Shown here: positions 1 through 8,666 of the stretch, piece by piece
Layout: each line of letters opens with the position of its first letter
Position numbering within the stretch: position 1 is the stretch's first letter
From: Caballeronia udeis
GTDB taxonomy: Bacteria; Pseudomonadota; Gammaproteobacteria; Burkholderiales; Burkholderiaceae
DNA length: 64,000 nt
Direction: 5' to 3'
NCBI RefSeq assembly: GCF_001544555.2
Contig: NZ_FCOK02000002.1
Span: forward strand, 1 to 64,000
Notes under the pieces: model-generated
The model's database searches: none
The model's input: the letters and a program-made list of their open reading frames with translations, nothing else
What the model was told of the DNA's origin: nothing
Made by a program: the position numbers and the translations under genes

Positions 1-39
1 AGGCTCCTCATGCGCTGCCAAGCAACTCCGCAGCTATAC

Positions 40-70
40 AAAAACCCCACCCCTCAAAGGTGGGGTTTTT
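40..70. terminator. Rho-independent terminator, probably bidirectional
   Basis: A GC-rich inverted repeat (stems 40-51 and 59-70) is flanked by A5 on the left and T5 on the right, so it could end transcription on either strand. No gene inside the window ends directly into it from the left, so it probably serves a gene lying upstream of base 1. Confidence 0.75.
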
Positions 71-150
71 GCGTTTCAGGTTCCACCTTTCCACTCAACT
101 CGGCTCATACAACTCGCAATTCAACGGTTAAAGCGAAGCCCGCCACTGCA

Positions 151-184
151 AAAAAATGCGCCCACTTCAGCAAAGTGGGCGCAT
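151..184 (-). terminator. Terminator of the M20 amidohydrolase gene
   Basis: A perfect 12-base inverted repeat (156-167 and 173-184) with a 5-base loop is followed, on the minus strand, by a run of T (A6 at 151-156 on the plus strand). It lies 24 bases past the stop codon of the amidohydrolase. Confidence 0.8.
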
Positions 185-207
185 GGACGTCAACGCGATG
201 AACTTAT

Positions 208-1419
208 TCAGCGCGTCGCTTGATTCTCTCCAGCAGCCAGAAACGTTTCCGCGAGTCGCACCCAATATGTTGATCCAACGGATAACAGCGCGTCGTTGAA
301 ATCGTAGCTTGCGTTGTGCAGCGTGCATGGCCCCAGGCCGTGTCCAGTGTCCCGATGCGACCCTTCGCCATTCCCCAAAAACGCATAGCAACCCGGCTTC
401 GCGAGCAGCATGAAGGCGAAATCCTCGGCGCCCATCGTCGGTTCGACGGAGGCATTGACGTTCTCCTCTCCAACCACCTTAGCCATCACAGAAGCCGCAA
501 ACCGGGTCTGCTCAGCGTCGTTGACCGTGGGGGGATAGTTGCGATGAAAGTCGATGGAAACTTCGCACTCGTACGCCGCCGCGGTCGCTTTCGCAATTTC
601 CCGCATCCGACGCTCAATCAAGTCGAGCGTCTCGACGGTAAACGTTCGCACCGTGCCACCGAGCCAGGCTTCATCGGGGACAACATTTGACGTATCCCCG
701 GCATGAATCTGCGTGATAGAGAGGACGGCTGTGTCGATAGGTTTCTTGTTACGCGTGATGATCCCTTGCAGCCCATTGGCAATCTGAACTGCCGTGAAAA
801 CCGGGTCGTGTCCGCTGTGCGGTAGTGCGGCGTGCGAGCCGACGCCCTTGATATTGATGCGGAACTCATTGCTCGACGCCATGATCGGGCCCGGCGTGAC
901 CCCGAAGTGGCCTGCGGGCATTCCCGGCCAGTTGTGAATGCCGAATACGGCATCGACGGGAAATTGTTCGAACAGCCCGTCCTCGATCATTGCCTTGGCG
1001 CCCGCTCCGCCCTCTTCGGCGGGCTGAAAGATAAACACGATGGTGCCGTCGAACTTGCCGTGCTCCGCCAGATGTTTCGCCGCGCCCAGCAACATGGCGG
1101 TATGGCCATCATGTCCGCACGCATGCATGCGGCCTTCGTGTTGCGATCGATGCCCGAACGTGTTGATTTCGGCGATCGGCAAAGCATCCATGTCGGCGCG
1201 CAGGCCAACACATCGCTTACCGGAACCGCGTCTTAGCACACCGACGACGCCGGTTTTTCCCATGCCACGATGTACTTCCAGGCCCCATCGCTCGAGGTTT
1301 TCGGCGACCAGCTTTGCCGTGCCGACTTCTTCATAACGCAACTCGGGATGCGCGTGGATCGTTCGTCGCAGTGCTTTGATTTCCTCGTGCGACGCTTCGA
1401 TTTCTGGAATCAGATTCAT
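208..1419 (-). CDS. M20 family metallo-amidohydrolase (hippurate hydrolase / N-acyl amino acid amidohydrolase type)
   Basis: A 403-residue cytosolic hydrolase that would cleave N-acyl or N-aminobenzoyl groups from amino acids. The M20D signature MHACGHDGHT (residues 98-107) supplies metal ligands, and FQPAEEGG (about 131-138) carries the catalytic glutamates. An inserted dimerisation domain follows at about 185-300, and a late PTMGAEDFAFM segment supplies another metal ligand. The length is normal for the family and the start is ATG. The gene stands alone, divergent from the oxidoreductase gene, with its own terminator. The family is certain. The substrate is not: HipO-like, indole-acetyl-amino-acid hydrolase-like and AbgA-like activities all share these motifs. 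Confidence 0.9.
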   Translation of the reverse strand: MNLIPEIEASHEEIKALRRTIHAHPELRYEEVGTAKLVAENLERWGLEVHRGMGKTGVVGVLRRGSGKRCVGLRADMDALPIAEINTFGHRSQHEGRMHACGHDGHTAMLLGAAKHLAEHGKFDGTIVFIFQPAEEGGAGAKAMIEDGLFEQFPVDAVFGIHNWPGMPAGHFGVTPGPIMASSNEFRINIKGVGSHAALPHSGHDPVFTAVQIANGLQGIITRNKKPIDTAVLSITQIHAGDTSNVVPDEAWLGGTVRTFTVETLDLIERRMREIAKATAAAYECEVSIDFHRNYPPTVNDAEQTRFAASVMAKVVGEENVNASVEPTMGAEDFAFMLLAKPGCYAFLGNGEGSHRDTGHGLGPCTLHNASYDFNDALLSVGSTYWVRLAETFLAAGENQATR

Positions 1420-1588
1420 GAAACTGTCCCCTGTCTGAAAAATTAACGTTGCGCGTGCTTTCGTTCGCGTCTATCGCACCATTCTACGCCCGCGATTATT
1501 TATCGAAGCGTGGGACGGTGAGGTCGGGCCAACCGTAATAAAATCGTCTTATCTGTCCGCTTTTTGCACATTCCCACCGGATACCCGC

Positions 1589-3670
1589 ATGAACGCTCCC
1601 GCTGAATTTGCTCGCGCTGTCTGTCCGCACGATTGTCCCGACACCTGTGCGATGCGCGTCACCGTGAAGGACGGCCGCGCGGTCAAGGTGACCGGCGACC
1701 CCGACCACCCGCCTACGCAAGGGGTCCTTTGCACAAAAGTGTCTCGTTATGCGGAGCGAACTCACCATCGGGATCGATTGCTCACGCCGATGCGTCGGGT
1801 CGGTGCGAAGGGAGAAGGCCGTTTCGAGGCGGTAAGCTGGGACGAAGCGCTGACATTCGCCGCGCAGCGGCTGAATGAAATCGCGGCTCGCGCGCCCGAA
1901 GCCATCTTGCCCTACAGCTACGCGGGCACGATGGGCCTCGTGCAGGGCGAAAGTATTGCCGCGCGCTTCTTCAACGTGCTCGGCGCGTCGCGTCTGGACC
2001 GTACGATCTGCGCGGCTGCCGGCGCCGCGGGTTTGCGCTATACCTATGGCGGAAGCCTTGGCATGCATACGGAGTATTTCGAGGAAAGCGAACTGATCCT
2101 GATCTGGGGATCGAATTCGATTGCGTCGAACCTGCACTTCTGGACTCGTGCGCAGGAAGCCAAGCGCCGGGGCGCGAAGCTGATTGCCATCGATCCGTAT
2201 CGCTCGCTGACAGCGGAAAAATGCCATCAGCACATCGCTTTGAAACCGGGCACGGACGGCGCGCTGGCGCTCGGCATGATGAATGTCATGATTGGCGAAG
2301 GGCTGATCGATCAGGGTTACATCGATGCCTATACGCTCGGCTTCGATCAACTCAAGGCCCGCGCGGAAGACTATCCGCCGGCACGGGTCGCGAAAATTTG
2401 CGGGATCGAAGCGCAGGTCGTGATCGATCTCGCGCGGGCGTTCGGATCGACAAAAAAAGCATCGATACGCCTCAACTACGGCATGCAGCGTGTGCGCGGC
2501 GGCGGCAACGCGGTCCGCGCGATCGCCTGTCTGCCTTCGCTTACGGGCGCATGGCGCGAGCGGTCGGGGGGCTTGCTGCTGTCGTCGTCGAATTGGGCGC
2601 CGGTCGATGCCAACGCGCTCCAACGGCCGGATCTGTTGCCGGGATGGCCGTCGACGCTGCCGCGCATTGTGAACATGAACGCTATTGGCGACGCGTTGCT
2701 GCATCCGGGTGACGCCAGCTTTGGCCCGAAAGTCGAAGCGCTGATCGTCTACAACTCGAACCCGGTTGCGGTCGCACCGGATTCCGCGAAGGTTGCTGCG
2801 GGCTTTGCGCGTGAGGATCTGTTCACCATCGTGCTCGAACATTTCCAGACCGATACCGCCGATTACGCCGACCTCATCCTGCCGGCGACTACGCAACTCG
2901 AGCATCTCGATGCTCACAAGTCATACGGCCATACGCACGTGATGGCGAACTTGCCGGCGATCAATCCCGTGGGAGAGTCGCGGGCAAACACGGAAATTTT
3001 CCGCGGCCTGGCCAGGGCGATGGGGCTGACGCATCCGGCCCTGTTCGAAAGTGATGAAGAGCTGGCATCGAAGGCTTTTCGTTGGGACGATCCCGCGCTC
3101 GCAGGCGTGACCTGGGACACGCTGAAAACAAAAGGCTGGGCGCAGCTCAAGCTGGCGGAAGCGCCGTTCGCCGAGGGCGGTTTCCACACGCCATCGGGGA
3201 AATGCGAATTTTTCAGTGAGCGTTTGCAACGTGCCGGGCTTGAACCCGTCCCGGATTACCTGCCGCCGTACGAATCGGCCGAGTACGCGCCGGCGCTTGC
3301 GGCACGTTATCCGCTTGCAATGATCTCGCCGCCCGCGCGGAACTTCCTTAACAGCAGCTTCGTCAACGTGGAAAGCTTGCGATCGACGGAAGGTGAACCG
3401 CATCTCGACATGCATCCCGCCGACGCCCATGCCCGTCAGATCACCGAAGGCGAGCTGGTGCGCGTATTCAACGATCGCGGTTCAATGCAGGCGCGTGTGC
3501 GAGTCACCGATCGTGCGCGTGAGGGCGTGGTGGTGGGATTATCGGTATGGTGGAAGAAACTCGCGCCGGATGGTTGCAACGCCAACCAGGTGACAAGTCA
3601 GGCGCTGACCGATCTGGGCGGGTCTGCGACATTTTATGACTGTCTCGTGGAGGTCGAGGCAGCGTACTGA
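1589..3670 (+). CDS. Molybdopterin-dependent oxidoreductase with one [4Fe-4S] cluster
   Basis: A 693-residue enzyme of the DMSO reductase / formate dehydrogenase superfamily. The N-terminus carries a [4Fe-4S] site with cysteines at 12, 16, 20 and 48 (CPHDCPDTC then GVLC). The molybdopterin domain follows, and the C-terminal dinucleotide-binding domain begins around residue 560 (MISPPARNFLNSSF). There is no Tat signal, so it is probably cytoplasmic. No electron-transfer partner or maturation gene is adjacent, so the physiological reaction cannot be named. Similar stand-alone genes are annotated only as molybdopterin oxidoreductase family proteins. The 169-base gap to the divergent amidohydrolase holds both promoters. 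Confidence 0.9.
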   Translation: MNAPAEFARAVCPHDCPDTCAMRVTVKDGRAVKVTGDPDHPPTQGVLCTKVSRYAERTHHRDRLLTPMRRVGAKGEGRFEAVSWDEALTFAAQRLNEIAARAPEAILPYSYAGTMGLVQGESIAARFFNVLGASRLDRTICAAAGAAGLRYTYGGSLGMHTEYFEESELILIWGSNSIASNLHFWTRAQEAKRRGAKLIAIDPYRSLTAEKCHQHIALKPGTDGALALGMMNVMIGEGLIDQGYIDAYTLGFDQLKARAEDYPPARVAKICGIEAQVVIDLARAFGSTKKASIRLNYGMQRVRGGGNAVRAIACLPSLTGAWRERSGGLLLSSSNWAPVDANALQRPDLLPGWPSTLPRIVNMNAIGDALLHPGDASFGPKVEALIVYNSNPVAVAPDSAKVAAGFAREDLFTIVLEHFQTDTADYADLILPATTQLEHLDAHKSYGHTHVMANLPAINPVGESRANTEIFRGLARAMGLTHPALFESDEELASKAFRWDDPALAGVTWDTLKTKGWAQLKLAEAPFAEGGFHTPSGKCEFFSERLQRAGLEPVPDYLPPYESAEYAPALAARYPLAMISPPARNFLNSSFVNVESLRSTEGEPHLDMHPADAHARQITEGELVRVFNDRGSMQARVRVTDRAREGVVVGLSVWWKKLAPDGCNANQVTSQALTDLGGSATFYDCLVEVEAAY

Positions 3671-3825
3671 ATTGAGTGGGAAGCTAGGGGGCGTAAGGGG
3701 AGGCACGGGCCGGTCGGATTGGAAGCTGGCGTCTAACCCGGTTGTGGGAATGCAATTGAGCGGCTACGATGCGCTACTAAGCATTTTCGCACGACCATTC
3801 TAAAATCATACAAAGGAGACGCCGT

Positions 3826-5499
3826 ATGGAAAAAATCTGGTTAGCGTCCTATCCGGCAGGCGTGCCTGAGGAAATCGATGCGACTCAGTTCAATTCGCTT
3901 TCTGACCTGCTGGCAGAGAGTTTTCGCGAACATCGCAGCAAACGTGCGTTTGTCTGCATGGGCAAGGGAATTACCTACGGGGAGCTCGACACGCTGTCCA
4001 GCCGGCTAGCCGCGTGGTTCCAGTCGCGTGGTTTGAAGACCGGTGCGCGGGTTGCAATCATGATGCCGAACGTGTTGCAGTATCCGGTCGCGATCGCTGC
4101 CATTCTGCGCGCGGGTTATGTTGTCGTGAACGTGAATCCGCTCTACACCCCGCGTGAACTCGAACATCAGTTAAGGGATTCCGGAGCCGAGGCAATCGTG
4201 GTGCTCGAGAACTTCGCGCACACCGTGCAGGCCGTTGTGAAAAACACCGTGATCAAGCACGTGGTGGTTGCGTCCATGGGTGACCTGATGGGCGCGAAGG
4301 GCTTGATCGTCAACTTCGTCGTACGGCGTGTGAAGAAACTGGTGCCGGCGTGGAATCTCCCTGACCACGTGAGTTTTAATGCGGCCCTGCGACAAGGTGC
4401 GCGCGAAACGCTCAAACCCGTCAAGCAAGGTCCCGACGACATCGCTTTTCTCCAGTACACCGGCGGCACGACAGGCGTAGCGAAGGGCGCGATGCTGCTG
4501 CATCGAAACCTGATCGCGAACGTCCTGCAGTCTGAAGTCTGGCTCAATCCAGGGCGCAAGAATCGGCCGGACATCGATCAATTCATTACCGTCGTGGCGC
4601 TGCCGCTTTATCACATCTTTGCGCTGACCGTTTGCGGCTTCCTGACCTTGCGTACGGGCGGCATGGGCATCCTGATTCCGAATCCACGCGATATCCCGGG
4701 AACGATCAAGGAGCTCAAAGGCTTCCAGATCAACACGTTTCCGGCCGTGAACACCCTTTACAACGCGCTGCTGAACAATCCGGAATTCGCGAAGCTCGAT
4801 TTCTCCAAGCTGATCGCGGCAAATGGCGGCGGCATGGCTGTGCAAGAAGCCGTGGCGAAGCGATGGTTCGAGACAACGGGTTCACCCATCATCGAAGGTT
4901 ATGGATTGTCCGAAACATCGCCGTGCGTGACATGCAATCCGGTGACCGCTACCGAATACACCGGCACGATCGGCTTGCCGTTTCCCTCCACCGAACTCGC
5001 CATCCGCGACGACGACAACAACGACATGCCGCTTGGCCAGCCCGGGGAGATCTGCATTCGCGGCCCACAGGTGATGGCGGGTTACTGGAACCGCCCCGAC
5101 GAGACCGCGAAAGTGATGACCCCGGACGGCTTCTTCAAGTCGGGTGACGTCGGCATCATGGACGAACGTGGATACGTGAAGATCGTGGACCGCAAGAAGG
5201 ACATGATCCTGGTGTCGGGCTTCAATGTGTACCCGAATGAGATCGAGGACGTGGTGGCGAAGCTTCCCGGTGTCTTCGAAGTGGCAGCCGTCGGTATGAA
5301 GGACGCGACCTCGGGTGAAGCGGTCAAACTGTTCGTCGTGCGCCGTGATCCGCAATTGACGGAAGCCGATGTGATGGCATTCTGTAAGGAGCGGTTGACA
5401 GGCTACAAACGGCCACGCGTGATCGAGTTCCGGACGGAACTGCCGAAGAGTAATGTCGGCAAGATACTGCGCAGGGAGTTGCGCGACGGCAACACCTGA
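3826..5499 (+). CDS. fadD: Long-chain-fatty-acid--CoA ligase
   Basis: A 557-residue acyl-activating enzyme that makes acyl-CoA from fatty acid, ATP and CoA for beta-oxidation. The AMP/ATP-binding motif YTGGTTGVAKGA begins at residue 211. The A5-type segment GYGLSETSP and the hinge region DRKKDMILVSGFNVYPNEIE follow, and the catalytic lysine lies in the C-terminal PKSNVGKILRREL. The length and N-terminus (MEKIWLASYPAGVP) match proteobacterial FadD. A strong ribosome site AAAGGAG at 3812-3818 fixes the start, and a TAAAAT box at 3801-3806 is a plausible -10. The gene ends at a clear terminator. Confidence 0.93.
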   Translation: MEKIWLASYPAGVPEEIDATQFNSLSDLLAESFREHRSKRAFVCMGKGITYGELDTLSSRLAAWFQSRGLKTGARVAIMMPNVLQYPVAIAAILRAGYVVVNVNPLYTPRELEHQLRDSGAEAIVVLENFAHTVQAVVKNTVIKHVVVASMGDLMGAKGLIVNFVVRRVKKLVPAWNLPDHVSFNAALRQGARETLKPVKQGPDDIAFLQYTGGTTGVAKGAMLLHRNLIANVLQSEVWLNPGRKNRPDIDQFITVVALPLYHIFALTVCGFLTLRTGGMGILIPNPRDIPGTIKELKGFQINTFPAVNTLYNALLNNPEFAKLDFSKLIAANGGGMAVQEAVAKRWFETTGSPIIEGYGLSETSPCVTCNPVTATEYTGTIGLPFPSTELAIRDDDNNDMPLGQPGEICIRGPQVMAGYWNRPDETAKVMTPDGFFKSGDVGIMDERGYVKIVDRKKDMILVSGFNVYPNEIEDVVAKLPGVFEVAAVGMKDATSGEAVKLFVVRRDPQLTEADVMAFCKERLTGYKRPRVIEFRTELPKSNVGKILRRELRDGNT

Positions 5500-5536
5500 G
5501 CGCGGGTTAGCCGCAGAAGAGCGAAATGATAAACAG

Positions 5537-5569
5537 GCCTCCACATCGCAAGATGTGGGGGCTTTTTTT
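5537..5569 (+). terminator. Terminator of fadD
   Basis: The inverted repeat CCACATC / GATGTGG (about 5541-5558) has a 4-base loop and is followed by a T7 run to 5569. It lies about 40 bases after the fadD stop. Confidence 0.85.
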
Positions 5570-5623
5570 CGTCGCATGCGCCGAAGCCGGATCGATTCAG
5601 TCCGGAATCACGGAATGGGCACG

Positions 5624-5649
5624 AAAAAAAGGCGCCCGGAGGCGCCTTT
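5624..5649 (-). terminator. Terminator of the porin gene
   Basis: GGCGCC / GGCGCC stem around a CGGA loop. On the minus strand it is preceded by AAA and followed by T7 (A7 at 5624-5630 on the plus strand). It lies 28 bases after the porin stop codon. Confidence 0.85.
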
Positions 5650-5676
5650 CAAGACAACTGTTTTTATTACGACTTA

Positions 5677-6834
5677 TTAGAACTTGTGACGGATGCCGAC
5701 AACAGCAGCAACCTGGTTCGACGTCGACGACGCCGAGAGGCCGTTGATGTTTGCAACAGCGGTCTTGCCGGTCGAATCCGTACCCGACGCGTGCTGATAG
5801 ATGCCGTCGATATACAGGTCGGTACGCTTGGACAGGAAGTAGTCCGCGCCAATGACGCCTTGGTGGTACTTCGCGTCGTTCACGCCGTAGCCCTTCGTGT
5901 AGTCGTATGCAGCGCCCAGCAACAGAGCCGGCGTCAGCTGATACTTGAAGTTCAGTTCGGCATTGTGGAACTTGGCGCTGCCGGAAGTGGTCTGGCCCGT
6001 TGCACCAGTAACACCGGTTTGTCCGAGATCCTTGAACTGCGTGTTGCTGTACGTTGCGCCGACAGTTGCCGCGCCGAATGTGTAAGCACCGGCAGCGGTG
6101 ATCACTTGTTGCGTCTTAGCCGTTGCATAGCCCGAATACACCGTCGAACCGGTCATGTTCGAACCAGTCGTGCTCGACGTCGAGTTGTTGCCGAAGAACG
6201 AGAAGTTCGGGTTCTTGACGTTGAAGTAGCCTGCGCCCAACTGCAACGGACCTTGCGCATAGCCAACACCAGCCGAGAAAATCTGGTTGCGGTTGAATTG
6301 ACCAGCAACGCCGCCCAGGCTGTACAAGCCACCGAACGTAAAGCCGCTGTAGTTGTTGCTAGCGTACTTGATCGAGTTGTTCGTGCGGTTCGAGTTGTTC
6401 ATGTTGTCCAGGTCGCCCGGGTGCGCGGCGTAGAACGACGCCCACTGGCTACCCACTTCGAACGCGCCGGTGTAGTCCACCACGGAGTCGTATTGACGAC
6501 CGAGGGTGACCGTACCGAACTGGCTCGACAGGCCAACGTAGGCTTGACGGCCGAATTCGTCACCGCCTTGACCCAGCTTGCCGGAAAATGCGTTGAAACC
6601 GTTTTCCAACACGAACAGCGCCTTCAGGCCACCGCCCAGATCTTCCGTACCACGCAGGCCCCAACGATCGCCTTGCAGATTGCCGGCGCTCGTTTCGTAC
6701 AGCTTATGGCCGCCCGAGTTATTGTTGTAAGCGAAACCTGCATCGACAATACCGTACAGCGTCACGCTGCTCTGAGCATGCGCGGCACCTGCGAATGTAC
6801 CCAACGCAGCCAGAGCGAGAAGCGACTTTTTCAT
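5677..6834 (-). CDS. Gram-negative general porin (Burkholderia-type trimeric porin)
   Basis: A 385-residue outer-membrane porin. It has a typical signal peptide (MKKSLLALAALGTFAGAAHA, cleaved before QSSVTLYG), family-typical SVTLYGIVDAGF and WGLRGTEDLGGGLKALF segments, and ends in VGIRHKF with the terminal phenylalanine needed for outer-membrane assembly. Length and pattern fit a 16-stranded porin_4 barrel passing small hydrophilic solutes. A GGAGAT ribosome site sits just upstream of the ATG. Burkholderiaceae carry many paralogues, so I give no specific symbol. Confidence 0.93.
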   Translation of the reverse strand: MKKSLLALAALGTFAGAAHAQSSVTLYGIVDAGFAYNNNSGGHKLYETSAGNLQGDRWGLRGTEDLGGGLKALFVLENGFNAFSGKLGQGGDEFGRQAYVGLSSQFGTVTLGRQYDSVVDYTGAFEVGSQWASFYAAHPGDLDNMNNSNRTNNSIKYASNNYSGFTFGGLYSLGGVAGQFNRNQIFSAGVGYAQGPLQLGAGYFNVKNPNFSFFGNNSTSSTTGSNMTGSTVYSGYATAKTQQVITAAGAYTFGAATVGATYSNTQFKDLGQTGVTGATGQTTSGSAKFHNAELNFKYQLTPALLLGAAYDYTKGYGVNDAKYHQGVIGADYFLSKRTDLYIDGIYQHASGTDSTGKTAVANINGLSASSTSNQVAAVVGIRHKF

Positions 6835-7150
6835 TGATGATCTCCAAAGTGTTGAAACTGTTTGGCAAGGTCACTGTTCTTAGCGCCAGTGTGTTGACGT
6901 CCCCGCCGGTACTCCAAAATTGAAGTTGAACGTAATGTAACAAAGAGATTTTTGCTGACAAAGGAAAAGCGGCCTCTCTGTTTCCCCCGTGTGACGTTTA
7001 CGCAACATGCGGTAAAATCGGGGTTTCCGGCATATTTACGACCCGTATTTGCCCTAATTACACGTTTTGAAGACTACGTAATTTGTTGGTTAGCCTATCG
7101 GTCTCTGTCCGGTGCAACATCGCTCAGGAGATCGAAACAGGAGTTATGAA
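6835..7150. other. Intergenic region between divergent porin and coq7
   Basis: The 316 bases carry the promoters of the porin (minus) and coq7 (plus). The sequence is more AT-rich than the flanking genes. I see no RNA gene, repeat or clear operator. The ribosome site AGGAG at 7139-7143 belongs to coq7. Confidence 0.6.
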
Positions 7151-7822
7151 ATGACACTCGATGAACTGATCTCTGAGTTCGATCGTGGACTACGGTCGAT
7201 GACCGGCGTATCCCGGATGTCGCGCCCCATACCGGAGGCGTCTTCGCTTCATGTGGACAGCGCTGAGTCTCACGCCGACGCTGATGCCGTTGCAGCGGAT
7301 ACAACGCTGAGCGCGGAAGAGAAGGCGCATTCGGCGGCGTTGATGCGCGTGAATCACGTTGGCGAGGTGTGCGCGCAGGCGCTGTATCAGGCGCAAAAAC
7401 TGGCGACCAAGTCGACAACCTTGAAGCGCGGCTTCGAAGATGCGGCGCGCGAGGAAGAAGACCATCTGGCGTGGACCATGCAACGATTGCGCGATCTCGA
7501 CTCGCGGCCCAGTCTGCTCAACCCACTGTGGTACACCGGGTCGCTGGCATTGGGGTTTATTGCGGGCAGATTTGGCGACCGCGTCAGTCTCGGGTTCATG
7601 GCGGAAACCGAACGTCAGGTAGAGAAGCATCTGAACAGCCACATGACGAGTTTGCCCGCGAACGACCACGCATCGCGCGCGATCGTCGAGCAAATGCGCG
7701 TCGATGAAGCCGCTCATGCCGTCGCCGCCATCAACGCGGGTGGCATCGAATTGCCGTTTCCGGTGCGGGCGCTGATGCGCGCGACATCGAAGGTCATGAC
7801 CCGCACCGCGTACTATATTTAA
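7151..7822 (+). CDS. coq7: 5-demethoxyubiquinol hydroxylase (Coq7 type)
   Basis: A 223-residue di-iron monooxygenase that hydroxylates 2-polyprenyl-3-methyl-6-methoxy-1,4-benzoquinol in ubiquinone synthesis. Two iron-ligand repeats are visible: NHVGEVCAQ with EEEDH in the first half, and a glutamate near ETERQVEKH with VDEAAHA in the second. The frame is open upstream from a GTG at 7112, but ATG 7151 is chosen because AGGAG (7139-7143) stands 7 bases before it and [16 protein letters not shown] is the usual N-terminus. Its position just before mraZ is conserved in Burkholderiaceae. Confidence 0.93.
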   Translation: MTLDELISEFDRGLRSMTGVSRMSRPIPEASSLHVDSAESHADADAVAADTTLSAEEKAHSAALMRVNHVGEVCAQALYQAQKLATKSTTLKRGFEDAAREEEDHLAWTMQRLRDLDSRPSLLNPLWYTGSLALGFIAGRFGDRVSLGFMAETERQVEKHLNSHMTSLPANDHASRAIVEQMRVDEAAHAVAAINAGGIELPFPVRALMRATSKVMTRTAYYI

Positions 7823-7830
7823 TCAATCAC

Positions 7831-7856
7831 GCATCTCGCCGAATCCGGCGGGATGC
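7831..7856 (+). terminator. Stem-loop after coq7, possible terminator without U-tract
   Basis: An 11-base stem (7831-7841 with 7846-7856, one G-U pair) closes a 4-base AATC loop, 8 bases after the coq7 stop. No T-run follows, so it may end transcription inefficiently or only stabilise the 3' end. Confidence 0.45.
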
Positions 7857-8086
7857 GCTGCCGCTCCTAGCCTGCTTGCTGCGTTCAATCTGACCCGTAA
7901 TTCCCCCTGCGGGCCTTCGCAGAACGAAACCATCCCCTAGTCTTTGTCCGTCATTTCACGTACTACCTTCACATTCGCCACTACGTCATTCATTCATAAC
8001 GCTTTTCGAAATTTCGCCCTACTTTAGCGGTCTGCGCTAAGTCATTGTTCTAACAAACAAATTTAGTCAAAAAATGCCAGATCGTA

Positions 8087-8115
8087 TTGACCGGCGAAAT
8101 GCCTTCCTCTACAGT
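8087..8115 (+). promoter_or_regulatory. Pmra: sigma70-type promoter of the division cluster
   Basis: TTGACC (8087-8092) and TACAGT (8110-8115) are separated by exactly 17 bases, giving an expected start near 8122. The -10 box runs directly into the MraZ boxes, so bound MraZ would cover the start site. The rest of 7857-8086 shows no gene or RNA that I can recognise. Confidence 0.65.
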
Positions 8116-8149
8116 GGGAAATGGTGTGAGAAAGTGTATTTTTGTGTGA
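8114..8149 (+). promoter_or_regulatory. Array of four MraZ boxes
   Basis: Four GTG-starting repeats begin at 8114, 8124, 8134 and 8144 (GTGGGA, GTGTGA, GTGTAT, GTGTGA), giving 5-base cores with 5-base spacers. MraZ is known to bind tandem TGGGN-type repeats with this 10-base period upstream of its own gene. The array overlaps the -10 box of Pmra and supports autorepression of the dcw operon. Confidence 0.75.
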
Positions 8150-8221
8150 TTCAGAGAGCACTTTCAGGCATATTCCAACAAAGTCGTGACGCGCCGCCGT
8201 GGCGTGAAGAGGAGAGGGCGA

Positions 8222-8650
8222 GTGTTCCAAGGGGCTTCGGCGCTGTCGCTCGATGCGAAAGGACGGATGTCTGTCCCGTCTCGCTATCGGGAAGCGCTGC
8301 AAGGACAGGCAGAAGGCCGGGTTACGCTCACCAAGAGCCCGGATGGATGCCTGTTGCTCTTTCCTCGCCCTGAGTGGGAAATCTTCCGCTCGAAAATCGC
8401 TGCACTCCCTATGGACGCAATCTGGGTTCGCCGGATCTATCTCGGCAACGCCATGGATGTCGAGCTCGATAGCGCTGGACGGGTATTGGTATCGCCGGAG
8501 TTGCGCGCGGCGGCATCGCTGGCTAAGGAAGTGACGCTGCTCGGAATGGGTAATTACCTGGAAGTGTGGGACGCGGTGACTTACACCGAGAAGGAAAAAG
8601 CGGCGATGGCGCAAGGCATGCCCGACGCGCTGAAGAATTTCACGTTTTGA
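8222..8650 (+). CDS. mraZ: Transcriptional regulator MraZ
   Basis: A 142-residue double-SpoVT/AbrB-fold DNA-binding protein, first gene of the dcw cluster. The two repeats begin at [19 protein letters not shown] (about residue 9) and [19 protein letters not shown] (second half), each with the DxxGR turn used for DNA contact. The start is a GTG at 8222 ([10 protein letters not shown]), chosen for the purine-rich ribosome site at 8207-8217 and the standard N-terminus. An in-frame GTG at 8186 would add 12 arginine-rich residues foreign to the family. It is expected to repress the cluster through the boxes at 8114-8149. Confidence 0.93.
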   Translation: MFQGASALSLDAKGRMSVPSRYREALQGQAEGRVTLTKSPDGCLLLFPRPEWEIFRSKIAALPMDAIWVRRIYLGNAMDVELDSAGRVLVSPELRAAASLAKEVTLLGMGNYLEVWDAVTYTEKEKAAMAQGMPDALKNFTF

Positions 8651-8666
8651 CGCGGCGCTAAAGAAC

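Noticed and set aside
5686-6837. A 383-codon plus-strand frame antisense to the porin
   Set aside because: The porin on the minus strand has a signal peptide, family motifs and a terminal phenylalanine. The antisense product is arginine/valine-rich and resembles nothing.
7857-7920. A possible 4.5S (SRP) RNA on the minus strand after coq7
   Set aside because: A stretch reads GGTCAG...GCAGCAAGCAGG, loosely like the SRP RNA apex, but the invariant GGAA tetraloop and flanking asymmetric loop are absent.
7823-8185. rnpB or another structured RNA upstream of mraZ
   Set aside because: The region is of plausible length, but neither strand contains the conserved GAGGAAAGTCC core or the 3' ACAGAA block of RNase P RNA.
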